Assembly: GCA_028287765.1 (NCBI GenBank)
Contig: JAQBPA010000229.1
Coordinates: 1-43,573, forward strand
Length of the DNA stretch: 43,573 bases
Reading direction: 5' to 3'
Origin: Bacteriovoracaceae bacterium
GTDB lineage: Bacteria > Bdellovibrionota > UBA2394
The translations under genes and the position numbers were made by a program. The first letter of the stretch is position 1. Each line of letters opens with the position of its first letter. The notes under the pieces were generated by a model. The model did not search any database, was not told the origin of the DNA, and saw only the letters and a list, made by a program, of their open reading frames with translations. Positions 1 to 8,461 of the stretch are shown in pieces.

Positions 1-2
1 AA

Positions 3-77
3 TTACTGCCTGTAGATTCGCGGATTGAGCAACTAGCTCAATTTCTTGGTTTTTTTACCGAATTCTTAAACTTTTGA
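3..77 (+). CDS. Possible 3' end of an upstream gene (partial)
   Basis: Reading from base 3 gives an open frame of 24 residues ending at TGA 75-77, with the C-terminal sequence EFLNF. The 5' part lies outside the window. I do not recognise the family from so short a tail. It is listed because the other two forward frames stop almost at once and because accB begins 44 bases later on the same strand, so an upstream operon member is plausible. Confidence 0.3.
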   Translation, partial: LLPVDSRIEQLAQFLGFFTEFLNF

Positions 78-121
78 TCGACAATCTCTTGAAACAATAG
101 TTTTTTTCATAGATTAGCCTT

Positions 122-640
122 ATGGGAAAGAGACCTTCGATTAAAACGACCAAATCTACTTTTTTAAAGCAAAAGCCTGTGGCCTCTTCGAGTGAAAAAA
201 TTCCTGAGGAAACTATTCGTAAGCTTTCAGAGATCTTGAAGACTACCGATCTTGCTGAAATTGAAATTCGAATCGGTGAGATGACGGTTCGCGTTCGGGC
301 TCGAGAGGAAGTGGTGTCGCATTCTGTTCCTTCAGTAAATTTGGTAAGTGCGACGGCGACCATTGTTCCAAAGGTTCAAAAGGCGCCTGAGGCTGTCTCT
401 GATCTTCATATTGTTCGTTCTCCTTTTATTGGTACTTTTTATCGATCTCCCTCGCCTTCTAGTCCTTCGTTTGTTGAACTCGGGCAAGCGGTTGCTAAGG
501 GACAATCTCTTTGTATTGTTGAAGCGATGAAGCTTATGAACGAAATTGAATCGGATTCGGCGGGGATTATTGAGAAGATTTTTGTGGAGAACGGAAGTCC
601 TGTTGAATTTAATTCTGCACTTTTCGGGATCCGAAAGTAA
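122..640 (+). CDS. accB: Biotin carboxyl carrier protein of acetyl-CoA carboxylase
   Basis: AccB carries the biotin that is carboxylated by AccC and then donates CO2 to acetyl-CoA, the first committed step of fatty acid synthesis. The 172-residue product has the usual two parts. The N-terminal helical segment (residues 28-62, ending in EIRIGEMTVRVRA) resembles other BCCPs. The C-terminal biotinyl domain contains EAMKLMNEI with the biotinylated Lys at 137. A linker rich in Ala, Val, Pro and Ser separates them. Compared with typical BCCPs there is a basic N-terminal extension of about 25 residues, so a later start cannot be excluded; the ribosome site before ATG 122 is weak. Its stop codon overlaps the accC start by one base (TAATG), indicating translational coupling. 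Confidence 0.95.
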   Translation: MGKRPSIKTTKSTFLKQKPVASSSEKIPEETIRKLSEILKTTDLAEIEIRIGEMTVRVRAREEVVSHSVPSVNLVSATATIVPKVQKAPEAVSDLHIVRSPFIGTFYRSPSPSSPSFVELGQAVAKGQSLCIVEAMKLMNEIESDSAGIIEKIFVENGSPVEFNSALFGIRK

Positions 641-1998
641 TGGCTTTTAAAAAAGTCCTCATTGCTAATCGCGGAGAGATTGCTCTTCGCATTCAACGTG
701 CATGCCATGAGCTTGGACTCGCGACCGTATGCGTTTATTCGACGGCCGACGCTGAATCCTTACATGTAAAATTTGCCGATGAATCGGTTTGTATTGGTCC
801 GCCTTCTCCGCGCGAGAGCTATTTAAATATTCACGCTCTTCTTTCTGCTGCAGAAGTGACCGGAGCGGATGCTGTGCATCCGGGTTATGGATTTTTATCA
901 GAGAATGCTCAGTTTGCGCGAGCTTGCCAGGAAATGGGTCTGACCTTTATTGGACCTTCACCGGATGCTATCGAGCGAATGGGTCATAAGATTGTCGCCA
1001 AAGAAACAGTTCACTCTGCCGGAGTTCCGCTTTTTCCGAGTGTGAAACTTGTCGATTCGAAAGGAAAAATTCGCTCGGAAAGTGATTTAAAAAAGAAAGT
1101 AGAAGAGATTGGTTATCCCGTCTTGATTAAAGCTGCCATGGGGGGCGGTGGTCGAGGAATGAAAGTTGTTCGATCGGCGGAGGAACTTCTTCGGGCTCTG
1201 GATGTTGCTCGCTCTGAAAGTAAATCGGCTTTTGGAAGTGAAGAAGTTTATATCGAAAAATATTGTGAACAGCCTCGTCATATCGAATTCCAAATTTTAG
1301 CAGATCAATTTGGTCATATGGTTCATTTGGGAGAGCGAGACTGCTCTATTCAAAGACGTCATCAAAAACTTTTGGAAGAGACGCCGAGTCCTGCACTTAC
1401 ACCGCTGCTTCGAGAAAAAATGGCGGCTGCTTCTCTGGCTGCCGCGAAAGCTGTCAATTATTTTAGCGTCGGGACGATTGAATTCATTTTAGATTCGGAC
1501 CAAAAATTTTATTTTCTGGAGATGAATACGCGAATTCAAGTCGAACATCCTGTCACCGAGATGGTGACGGGAGTGGATCTTGTGCGTGAGCAAATTCTTG
1601 TCGCGCTTGGTGAAAAACTCACTCTCAAACAACCGGACATTAAATTTTCAGGTCATTCGATCGAATGTCGCATTACGGCTGAAGATCCTAAAACCTTTGC
1701 TCCAAGTCCTGGCCGGGTGACGCACTTTCATCCGCCGATGGGAAAAGGCGTTCGGCTGGAATCTTCTTTTTATTCGGATTACTTGGTTTCGCCTTATTAC
1801 GACTCCCTTCTCTGTAAGCTCATCGTTCATGATGAAACGAGACCGCTAGCCATTGCTAGGATGCGAGAAGCATTGAAAGAATTCATTATTAGGGGTGTCA
1901 AAACTACGATACCTCTTCATCTAGAAATCTTGGATTCTCCGGATTTCATCTCCGGAAAATATGATACGCGGTATTTAAGTCTGCCCAGGGCCGCCTAG
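640..1998 (+). CDS. accC: Biotin carboxylase subunit of acetyl-CoA carboxylase
   Basis: This enzyme uses ATP and bicarbonate to carboxylate the biotin on AccB. The 452 residues match the usual length of AccC. Visible landmarks are the N-terminal KVLIANRGEIALR, HPGYGFLSEN around residue 80, the glycine-rich ATP-grasp loop GGGGRGM (168-174), and the metal/active-site segment FLEMNTRIQVEHPVTE followed by TGVDLV. The reading frame opens inside the accB stop codon. The carboxyltransferase subunits accA and accD are not in the window, as is common. A gap of 132 bases follows, in which I see no convincing terminator. Confidence 0.97.
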   Translation: MAFKKVLIANRGEIALRIQRACHELGLATVCVYSTADAESLHVKFADESVCIGPPSPRESYLNIHALLSAAEVTGADAVHPGYGFLSENAQFARACQEMGLTFIGPSPDAIERMGHKIVAKETVHSAGVPLFPSVKLVDSKGKIRSESDLKKKVEEIGYPVLIKAAMGGGGRGMKVVRSAEELLRALDVARSESKSAFGSEEVYIEKYCEQPRHIEFQILADQFGHMVHLGERDCSIQRRHQKLLEETPSPALTPLLREKMAAASLAAAKAVNYFSVGTIEFILDSDQKFYFLEMNTRIQVEHPVTEMVTGVDLVREQILVALGEKLTLKQPDIKFSGHSIECRITAEDPKTFAPSPGRVTHFHPPMGKGVRLESSFYSDYLVSPYYDSLLCKLIVHDETRPLAIARMREALKEFIIRGVKTTIPLHLEILDSPDFISGKYDTRYLSLPRAA

Positions 1999-2130
1999 AT
2001 CTTCTGCCGCAGAGCACCAATTCACAAAAAGTAGTAAAATAAGAAAGTTATAGACGCTCTCGTGACTTCCTAGGGGATATGCAAATTAGTCATTTTTGTG
2101 GGCGTGCTATGAATTTTTTTTGGGGGAAAC

Positions 2131-4695
2131 TTGGACAAGCTTAAGATCTTTGCTGCCGTTGAGAAAGCTATCCAAAAGGGTCAAAGCGATAAAGCCCTTG
2201 AGGGATTGGAGCAAATTCTTAAATCCGATCCTGTCGAATTGAAGGCGCTCAATCGAGCGGCAGATCTTTATCTCAAAGAAGAAAATTTTGAAAAGGCTGT
2301 CGAATACTTGAAGCGAATTGGCGCTGTTTATTCGAAGGATGGCTTTTATAGTAAAGCGGTTGCTGTTTATAAACGAATTTTAAAAATAGATCAGATCACT
2401 TCTAAAACGACAATCATGGCTGTTCATGAGCAGCTTGCAAATCTTTACGGTCAACTGGGTTTGATCTCAGACGCTATGAGCCACTTCTCGATTGTTGTCG
2501 ATTACTATGATCAGTCTGGCGATCAAGTGGCTCTTCTTGAGGCACTCAAAAAAGTTTCTGATCTAGATCCCAATAATATCGAGAGCCAACTTAAACTTTG
2601 CGAATTACTTTTAGCGCAGAATCGAGAAGCCGAGGCGCAAGAGTGTCTAGATCGTTTGACGGAAACAGTGAATTCAAAAAAGAGCACGATCGATATGATT
2701 CGCGTTTACGAGCGTGCGTCTGAATTATTTCCAAAAGATACTTCACGACTCCAATCCGTGACTGAACTTTATATCAAAGCCAATGAGCCGAAGAAGGCTC
2801 TCGCCAAGATTCAAGTTTCGTTTCGGGCAGACTCACGAAATCCAGCCATTTTAGAACTTCTTTCCATGACTTTTTTAGCGATGAAGCAGCCCGATAAATC
2901 AAAAGCAGTGGATGTCGAGCTCATTAAGCTTTATCGCCAGAACGGCGATAACGATAAAATTTTTGCAGTTGAGTCTCGAATTAAAGGCCGTCCACTTGTA
3001 GAAAAATCAACTCCCGAAGCGCAGTCTATGAAAGCTTCTGCACCGGTTGTTGATGAGGCGGTAGATCCGGTTGAATCGTTAATTAAGGCACTGCCTTTGA
3101 GTACGGACGAAAAGAAAATATTATCGGAATGTGAAGTTTACTTTAAGTACGGCCTTGCAGAAAAAGCCTATGAAGTTTTAATGGCTAGGCTTTCGCAATT
3201 CCCCAAATCTCTCATCCTCAGATGGAAGCTCAAGAACAGTACTCAAGAACTCAAGAAGACTGACGAAACGGTCCATCTTTTAAGCGAAATTATTTTGCTC
3301 GCAAAAAGTCAGAATATGGAAATCTGGGCCAATGTCGCAGCTGCAGAATTAAAGTTACTTGATTCAAATCATGCCGCCCTCGCAGGCTTCGTCAACAAAG
3401 CTGCTCCCGCCGTTCCTGCTCCCACAAATGACATTCCAAAAGTGAGCGCAAAAAATCCTCCTGCGTCCAAAAAGGAAAAAGTAGCTGCTGCCGCTGAAGA
3501 GTTTTCTTTCAGTGACTTCGAAAATTCAGAAGTTTCAATCGTCATCGATGAAGAGCTTTCAGAAGACCATTCCGAATTTTCGGAGATTTCATTTCAAGAT
3601 TTAAATCCAGAGCAGGAAAAAAGTAAGAAAAATCGCTTATCAGAAGTTGCGCTAGACTTGACGGAAGAAGTTGTAGAAGAACCCCCAACTCCCGCTCTCG
3701 AAGATAAGTCATTCGAGGTCATGAATGATGAACCCGTTGAAAGCATTTTGTCTGAATCTGATTTTACGGACGATGAATTAAATCAATTGGACGGACAACT
3801 TTCTTCCGAAGATAAGACAGTGAAGGCCGAACCAACTCCGTCGAAGAAAGTCGCAGCCGTTACGGGTAGCGAAGAACTTTCGGCTCCGCTAGATTTAGAA
3901 GCGTATTCCGACGAAAAACCTGAGGTGTTAGCCGACGATGAATTTGAAATTCGTCAGGGAATAGAAGAAATTTCTTTTTTTAGAACACAGGGCTTAAATG
4001 ATGAAGCAGAGACTCTTCTGAAGGGGCTCAAAGATAAATTTCCTCATCATAAAGATTGGAAGGGCGCAGACGCTAGGAGTTCTAATATTTCTCGCAATCC
4101 GAATGGAACAGCTTCCGCTAATAAATTAAATAAAAAGGTTCATGAAGTCGAAACTTTAGGACGCAAAGTAAAACTCTCCGTTCAAGAAGATTCACGACAA
4201 GAAAAAGATGGCGACTTTTTTGATCTCGCCGGAGAACTCGATCGAGAGCTCGCATCAGGAGCGCAACAAGCTCCCGCTGAAATTAAAGAAATTTTTAATG
4301 CGTTTAAAAAAGGTGTTTCTGAGACAATCTCTGCTGATGATTGGCAGGCTCACTTTGATTTGGGAATAGCTTACCGGGAGATGGGACTCTATGACGATGC
4401 TATCGACGAATTTACCCTCGTTTCTCAAATAGCTGAGCAAAAAGTATCAGCTCTTTATCAAATAGGCCTTACGCAAATGTCGATGTCGAAATATCAAGAG
4501 GCTAAAAATTGTTTTGATCAAGCTCTCAAAGAACCTGGAATGGTGAGCCAAGAAAAGTTAAGTGTTTCTTATGAGCTCGGTGAAGTTTTGCTAAAATTAA
4601 ATGCTCGAGATAAAGCCAAAGAACTTTTCGAACAAGTTAAAAAAATAGATCCCGACTTCAGAGAAGTAGAAGAAAAAATCAAAGCTTTGGGCTAA
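2131..4695 (+). CDS. Large TPR-repeat protein with acidic central linker
   Basis: The 854-residue protein has no signal peptide, so it is likely cytoplasmic. The start is TTG at 2131, preceded by a strong GGGGGAAA ribosome site. Residues 1-300 form tetratricopeptide-like helical repeats (for example NRAADLYLKEENFEKAVEYL and the AVAVYKRILKID repeat end). The middle, about 420-640, is low-complexity and rich in Glu, Asp and Ser and is probably disordered. Residues 715-850 again show TPRs (AHFDLGIAYREMGLYDDAID). Similar TPR proteins are frequent in deltaproteobacteria and Bdellovibrio relatives, where they act as protein-interaction scaffolds. The partner and function here are unknown. It ends 12 bases from the convergent 4708-5535 gene. 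Confidence 0.8.
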   Translation: MDKLKIFAAVEKAIQKGQSDKALEGLEQILKSDPVELKALNRAADLYLKEENFEKAVEYLKRIGAVYSKDGFYSKAVAVYKRILKIDQITSKTTIMAVHEQLANLYGQLGLISDAMSHFSIVVDYYDQSGDQVALLEALKKVSDLDPNNIESQLKLCELLLAQNREAEAQECLDRLTETVNSKKSTIDMIRVYERASELFPKDTSRLQSVTELYIKANEPKKALAKIQVSFRADSRNPAILELLSMTFLAMKQPDKSKAVDVELIKLYRQNGDNDKIFAVESRIKGRPLVEKSTPEAQSMKASAPVVDEAVDPVESLIKALPLSTDEKKILSECEVYFKYGLAEKAYEVLMARLSQFPKSLILRWKLKNSTQELKKTDETVHLLSEIILLAKSQNMEIWANVAAAELKLLDSNHAALAGFVNKAAPAVPAPTNDIPKVSAKNPPASKKEKVAAAAEEFSFSDFENSEVSIVIDEELSEDHSEFSEISFQDLNPEQEKSKKNRLSEVALDLTEEVVEEPPTPALEDKSFEVMNDEPVESILSESDFTDDELNQLDGQLSSEDKTVKAEPTPSKKVAAVTGSEELSAPLDLEAYSDEKPEVLADDEFEIRQGIEEISFFRTQGLNDEAETLLKGLKDKFPHHKDWKGADARSSNISRNPNGTASANKLNKKVHEVETLGRKVKLSVQEDSRQEKDGDFFDLAGELDRELASGAQQAPAEIKEIFNAFKKGVSETISADDWQAHFDLGIAYREMGLYDDAIDEFTLVSQIAEQKVSALYQIGLTQMSMSKYQEAKNCFDQALKEPGMVSQEKLSVSYELGEVLLKLNARDKAKELFEQVKKIDPDFREVEEKIKALG

Positions 4696-4707
4696 ACCAA
4701 ATTACTT

Positions 4708-5535
4708 TCACTCTAGAAAAGCTTCTTTAATCCAAACAATTTCACCCTTCGTATTGACGGCAACTGCCTGACGATATCGAGCCCCCATATATCCAGAATC
4801 ACCTTGAAATAGGGTAAGAGGAGCGTTGGTCTCATTCCAAAGCTCATCAGAAGGGCCAAAAGGAATATCTTCATTTGGCTGAAGGGTTGCGGGCGTCGGG
4901 GAGAAACTAATAAACGTATGATTTTTTGACATCAAATAACCTAGAAGCGCCGTTTTTGCTGTCGCGACGTACGCATTTGTGGGGACTTCAACTACTGCAG
5001 GTTGTGGCGACTCAATAGGAAGCCATTTTGTTTTAATTTCAAAATGGTAAGCCTTCGCAGCATCGCTACTAAATTGCATTCTCCCTTCATTATAGAGTTT
5101 AACTTTGCCGAGAAATTCGTATGGCGACGGGTTAAGTTTGTTATAAATCCAAAATCCCGTTTCAGTCTCACCTGTTCTTCTCCATGCCCATCCTGGTTTT
5201 ATGAAAACTTCTGCTTTTAATAGATCATTAGCTGCTGCGTCTTGCCTAATATTTTCAGTAGGAGCTTTGAGTGACATCAGAATCCCGCCTGTTCCTTTTA
5301 GCGTGATGTCATAAAGCGCTCCCTGTCTGGTAGAAAAGGTTTTTGTAACTAGTGGGACGCCAACTTCGTTAAGTACCTTCACTTCCAAAACGTATTCCAA
5401 TTTTCTCGAAGCGATCCAAGGAAGATTATTATAAAAGGCTTTTATTGTTTCCCGACATCCCGCGTCGACAGAAACTGCTGGCGATAAAACAATTGCGCCC
5501 ATGATTGCAAAACTCTTAAAAATAGATGATTTCAT
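4708..5535 (-). CDS. Exported protein of unknown function
   Basis: The 275-residue product begins with a clear Sec signal peptide (basic MKSSIFKS, a hydrophobic stretch, likely cleavage after SVDA), so the mature protein is periplasmic or outer-membrane associated. Start ATG 5535 has an AAGGAAA ribosome site. I recognise no domain; the mature chain contains alternating hydrophobic segments compatible with beta structure. It lies 72 bases downstream of the barrel and LolA-like genes on the same strand and may be the last member of that unit. If so, it would take part in placing or detecting the product of the biosynthetic locus at the envelope; that link is inference from position only. Confidence 0.7.
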   Translation of the reverse strand: MKSSIFKSFAIMGAIVLSPAVSVDAGCRETIKAFYNNLPWIASRKLEYVLEVKVLNEVGVPLVTKTFSTRQGALYDITLKGTGGILMSLKAPTENIRQDAAANDLLKAEVFIKPGWAWRRTGETETGFWIYNKLNPSPYEFLGKVKLYNEGRMQFSSDAAKAYHFEIKTKWLPIESPQPAVVEVPTNAYVATAKTALLGYLMSKNHTFISFSPTPATLQPNEDIPFGPSDELWNETNAPLTLFQGDSGYMGARYRQAVAVNTKGEIVWIKEAFLE

Positions 5536-5607
5536 AGATAATTTCCTTCACGGCGGAATTTACAAGCCAGCTTCGAAGAGTCAATGAAAGACAGATTTCC
5601 AGGCCTT

Positions 5608-6864
5608 TTAAAACGAGAACTTAAATCCCGCCTGAATGGATATTCCTTCTGATAGGGTAAACTCTCTATTTGATTCACCTCGCGGCACCGCTAATTCAGC
5701 CACCGCGAGCATGAAATCGTTTAAAATGATTTCCGTACTTAAAAAGCCAATTCCCGATTGGTCCATGAGTGAATGAAGATAGCGCTCGAGAAGGGTGATT
5801 CTCTTTCCGGGTCCGAGATCATTTATTCGTATGGACTGATAAAGATAATATTTTCCAGGAAGTTCTAATCCGGGATGTAATGCACGGCTCGACTCGACGC
5901 TCGTGAGAGAGCCAGAAAGGAGTGCGGTCTGAAGACTCGAGTTAAATTCACGCTTCGTAAATCCATACGAGTTGATCAAAAATTCTCCTCGAATGTCGAG
6001 CCGTCCATCAAAACGAATTCCTAAATCTGCAAGACTCTCCATTCGAGACGATTCGCTTTTTATTCTTTCTAGACTGATTCCATTTTGCGTCGTTGCCGGA
6101 TAAAAAGCATCGGAGCCGAGCGTGTGCCTCGCGTCTCCATAGACTGAAAGTCCGTCGAGTAAACCGAGACTTGCGTATTCACCGATCCACACGCGCGACT
6201 TATCGCCTTTTCCGCCGGTGAGTCCGATATAGTCGGAGCCTCCCTTTTGAAATTCAATTTTTAAGAGGCCGATATATTTTGAATCGTAGCCAGCAATCCA
6301 ATCGGGAATTTTATTATCGAAGATCTGAGTTAAAGCGATAAGACTAAAATTTTCACCGAGTGAATAATTAATTTTTAAGAGGCCTCGTCCTTTCTCGACC
6401 CAAAAAATACTCTTTTGTCTCGGATCAAAATGGATGAGGGGATTACTCGGCGTCATTAATTCTGCCGGCCCCCATTGAAAATTTTGAACTCCACCTGAAA
6501 AATTTAACGCGTCTGAAAAGGCACAACTCGCATAGAGCTGCGTGAGACTAAAATTTCTCTCAAGTCTAAATTCATTTTTTGTGAGCGGGTGCGGAATCCA
6601 TTGGGGTTGAAGCTCGAAGCGAGGTTCAGCGACGAATTTTAGATCGCGAAACGACATTTTTGCCGAAGGTCGAAGATCTAAATCGCCGGCCCACCGGGGA
6701 CTTTTAAAAACGCGGTTGTCGATATTAATAGTCGACTTTTTTTCAGCGATATATTGACCGAGCGTATAAGTTTCTAGGCCTAACTTAAAATTTAAATCCG
6801 ATACGGCTGACTTCTCTGCCGGTATTTGCAGAAGAAAAATAAATGTGAAAAAAACGGATGGCAC
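5608..6864 (-). CDS. Predicted outer-membrane beta-barrel protein
   Basis: The frame opens with GTG at 6864, three bases after the stop of the LolA-like gene, so the two are almost certainly co-transcribed. The 418 residues start with a hydrophobic signal segment (residues 2-14). The rest alternates polar and apolar residues with many aromatic and Gly positions and ends in AGFKFSF, a terminal Phe typical of outer-membrane barrels. No specific porin family was recognised. LolA-like carriers paired with large barrel proteins occur in operons that move lipids or lipidic metabolites to the outer membrane. By analogy this protein may be the outer-membrane acceptor or conduit for the product of the PKS locus. 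The barrel call is moderately sure; the role is inference. Confidence 0.65.
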   Translation of the reverse strand: MPSVFFTFIFLLQIPAEKSAVSDLNFKLGLETYTLGQYIAEKKSTINIDNRVFKSPRWAGDLDLRPSAKMSFRDLKFVAEPRFELQPQWIPHPLTKNEFRLERNFSLTQLYASCAFSDALNFSGGVQNFQWGPAELMTPSNPLIHFDPRQKSIFWVEKGRGLLKINYSLGENFSLIALTQIFDNKIPDWIAGYDSKYIGLLKIEFQKGGSDYIGLTGGKGDKSRVWIGEYASLGLLDGLSVYGDARHTLGSDAFYPATTQNGISLERIKSESSRMESLADLGIRFDGRLDIRGEFLINSYGFTKREFNSSLQTALLSGSLTSVESSRALHPGLELPGKYYLYQSIRINDLGPGKRITLLERYLHSLMDQSGIGFLSTEIILNDFMLAVAELAVPRGESNREFTLSEGISIQAGFKFSF

Positions 6865-6867
6865 AAG

Positions 6868-7614
6868 CTAACGGGCGAGATTATTGATATTAAATTTACT
6901 TCCCGAAAAATCTTTTTCTTTCGGATTAACATAGGTGATGTCGCTTATGTTCTCGGCAAATTTTGAATCGGTAATTGTCATTCGACTAATAAATTGGATT
7001 TTTTGCCCGCTAGATAAAATGGAATTTCCATATTTAAAAGTCGCCACTTTAAACGGTTCGCCTTCGAGACTTAAAAATTCTGCCTTCATCGCAAGCTTCG
7101 ATTTTTCAGAAATATAATATTTGATTCGGTCGTAAGTAACTTTTTTGTCTTTGGCTTTTAAATCCAAAATAAAAACAGGCTCACCATCGATTTTTGTTTT
7201 ACCTACAATGCTTCCTTCATAATCACGTGAGTAATGGGTGGAGGCGATATCGCCATTTGCAGCCTGACCCGAAAGCCGTTGTCGCGCCGAAATGGAGATG
7301 GGCTTTCGAAGTCCCGGTTTATAAAACCACATATCGCGATCGTTAAAGAGATAGACCTCTCCTTTATTTCGCGCTGGAGAAAGTGCTTCGATGAGGGCGT
7401 CATCACCCTTTGCCTCGATACCAAACTCCCTCTCGGTCGTGCTTCCGGCCTCGATTGTTTTGAGTTGAACTTTCCATTCAAGACCCTTCAAAAGCCCGCC
7501 TCGTGCTCGGTCAGACGCCTTCAAAAGTTCTGTCGGAGAAGTTTCTGCGGCAGTTATGATTCCAGTCCATAAAAACGCGATAGCCGAAAACGCTTTAAAA
7601 TTATTCATTTTCAT
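6868..7614 (-). CDS. LolA-like periplasmic lipid/lipoprotein carrier (outer membrane lipoprotein-sorting family)
   Basis: The 248-residue protein has a signal peptide (MKMNNFKAFSAIAFLW, cleavage near TAA). A single long domain follows, resembling the COG2834-type outer membrane lipoprotein-sorting proteins. Typical features are an N-terminal helix (TELLKASDRARGG), a run of antiparallel strands, and DMWFYKPGLRKPISIS followed by TKIDGEPVFILDLKAK. The ribosome site GGAG lies six bases before ATG 7614. Such proteins shuttle hydrophobic cargo across the periplasm and are commonly encoded with LolCDE/MacB-like ABC exporters; a matching ATPase and two permeases lie at 19211-22592 in the same cluster. 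It is transcribed divergently from the phosphopantetheinyl transferase gene across an 85-base gap. Confidence 0.8.
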   Translation of the reverse strand: MKMNNFKAFSAIAFLWTGIITAAETSPTELLKASDRARGGLLKGLEWKVQLKTIEAGSTTEREFGIEAKGDDALIEALSPARNKGEVYLFNDRDMWFYKPGLRKPISISARQRLSGQAANGDIASTHYSRDYEGSIVGKTKIDGEPVFILDLKAKDKKVTYDRIKYYISEKSKLAMKAEFLSLEGEPFKVATFKYGNSILSSGQKIQFISRMTITDSKFAENISDITYVNPKEKDFSGSKFNINNLAR

Positions 7615-7699
7615 TCATTTCTCCGTTTTTAAAATGATTCTTCCAGCGATATGTTATTTAACACCATTGCCCTCAAATCTGCTATGTTCGGCGCACCCT

Positions 7700-8461
7700 A
7701 TGAGCGCGGTAGCCTCTTTTATTCCTTCTCACTCTTCTTGGCTCGATCGCCTTTCGCAAGAAAAAGTTCATATTTATAGAAGCAAATTTGACGATCTCTC
7801 CGAAGGACTTCTCGAGTACCTTTCACCCTCCGAAAAAATGAGAGCCGTATCAAGTCGGTCCTTTTCGAAAACTCAAAGAGAATTTGGACTGGGTCGCGGA
7901 TGGTTAAGACATCTTCTTTCCCGATATTCAAATATTCCTGCTGCGGAGCTGCGTTTGATTTTTGGAGAGAAGGGAAAGCCAGAGCTCTTTTGTAATCCTG
8001 CGCATCTTTCGTTTAATATTTCACACTCCGGCGACGAAATTTGCGCCATCATCTCTCAAAATTTAGAGGTGGGAATTGATCTTGAAGAGCTAAGCGAAAA
8101 AAAATGGAGCCCAAATCTGGCCGCCGAAATTTTATCGGAGAACGAGATCAGAGAATTCAACACATTGAATGAAAAAGAAAAAATGCGATCCTTTTTTTAT
8201 ATCTGGACGCAAAAGGAAGCTTATTTGAAAGCCATCGGAAGGGGTCTCTCGATTGCGCCGAACACGATCGAGGTGACAGTGAATCCACTTCGTTTGCCGC
8301 AACTCATCAAGAGCCTGTCGGCAGATGAGCCGAAAGAGTGGCAAATGTTTTCTCTCTTCGATTTGAAAGAATTTTACTGCATTGCAGCCGTTCGAACCTC
8401 TTCGAATCAGTTAGAGGCACCGAAAGTTATTCATTGGAAGGCAGACTCATGTCTAGATTAA
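7700..8461 (+). CDS. Sfp-type 4'-phosphopantetheinyl transferase
   Basis: This enzyme transfers phosphopantetheine from CoA to the active serine of carrier proteins, here most likely ACP1 and ACP2 of the neighbouring megasynthase. With ATG 7700 the product is 253 residues, the normal Sfp size. The family motifs are in order: GKPEL (92-96), FNISHS (105-110), VGIDLEE (124-130, Mg-binding Asp127 and Glu129) and WTQKEAYLKAIGRGL (169-183, with Lys172 and Glu173). An in-frame ATG at 7556 would run into the divergent LolA-like gene and add about 48 residues with no family resemblance, so I reject it. The next gene starts 13 bases before this one ends. Confidence 0.93.
   Translation: MSAVASFIPSHSSWLDRLSQEKVHIYRSKFDDLSEGLLEYLSPSEKMRAVSSRSFSKTQREFGLGRGWLRHLLSRYSNIPAAELRLIFGEKGKPELFCNPAHLSFNISHSGDEICAIISQNLEVGIDLEELSEKKWSPNLAAEILSENEIREFNTLNEKEKMRSFFYIWTQKEAYLKAIGRGLSIAPNTIEVTVNPLRLPQLIKSLSADEPKEWQMFSLFDLKEFYCIAAVRTSSNQLEAPKVIHWKADSCLD

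Noticed and set aside
1999-2130. Promoter or terminator between accC and the TPR gene
   Set aside because: I found no hairpin with T-run and no convincing -35/-10 pair in the 132 bases.
7556-7699. N-terminal extension of the phosphopantetheinyl transferase
   Set aside because: It lies partly inside the divergent LolA-like gene and adds 48 residues before the normal Sfp N-terminus.
8338-8448. Longer start of the acyl ligase
   Set aside because: The added 37 residues are the shifted reading of the transferase gene; ATG 8449 gives the family-typical beginning.
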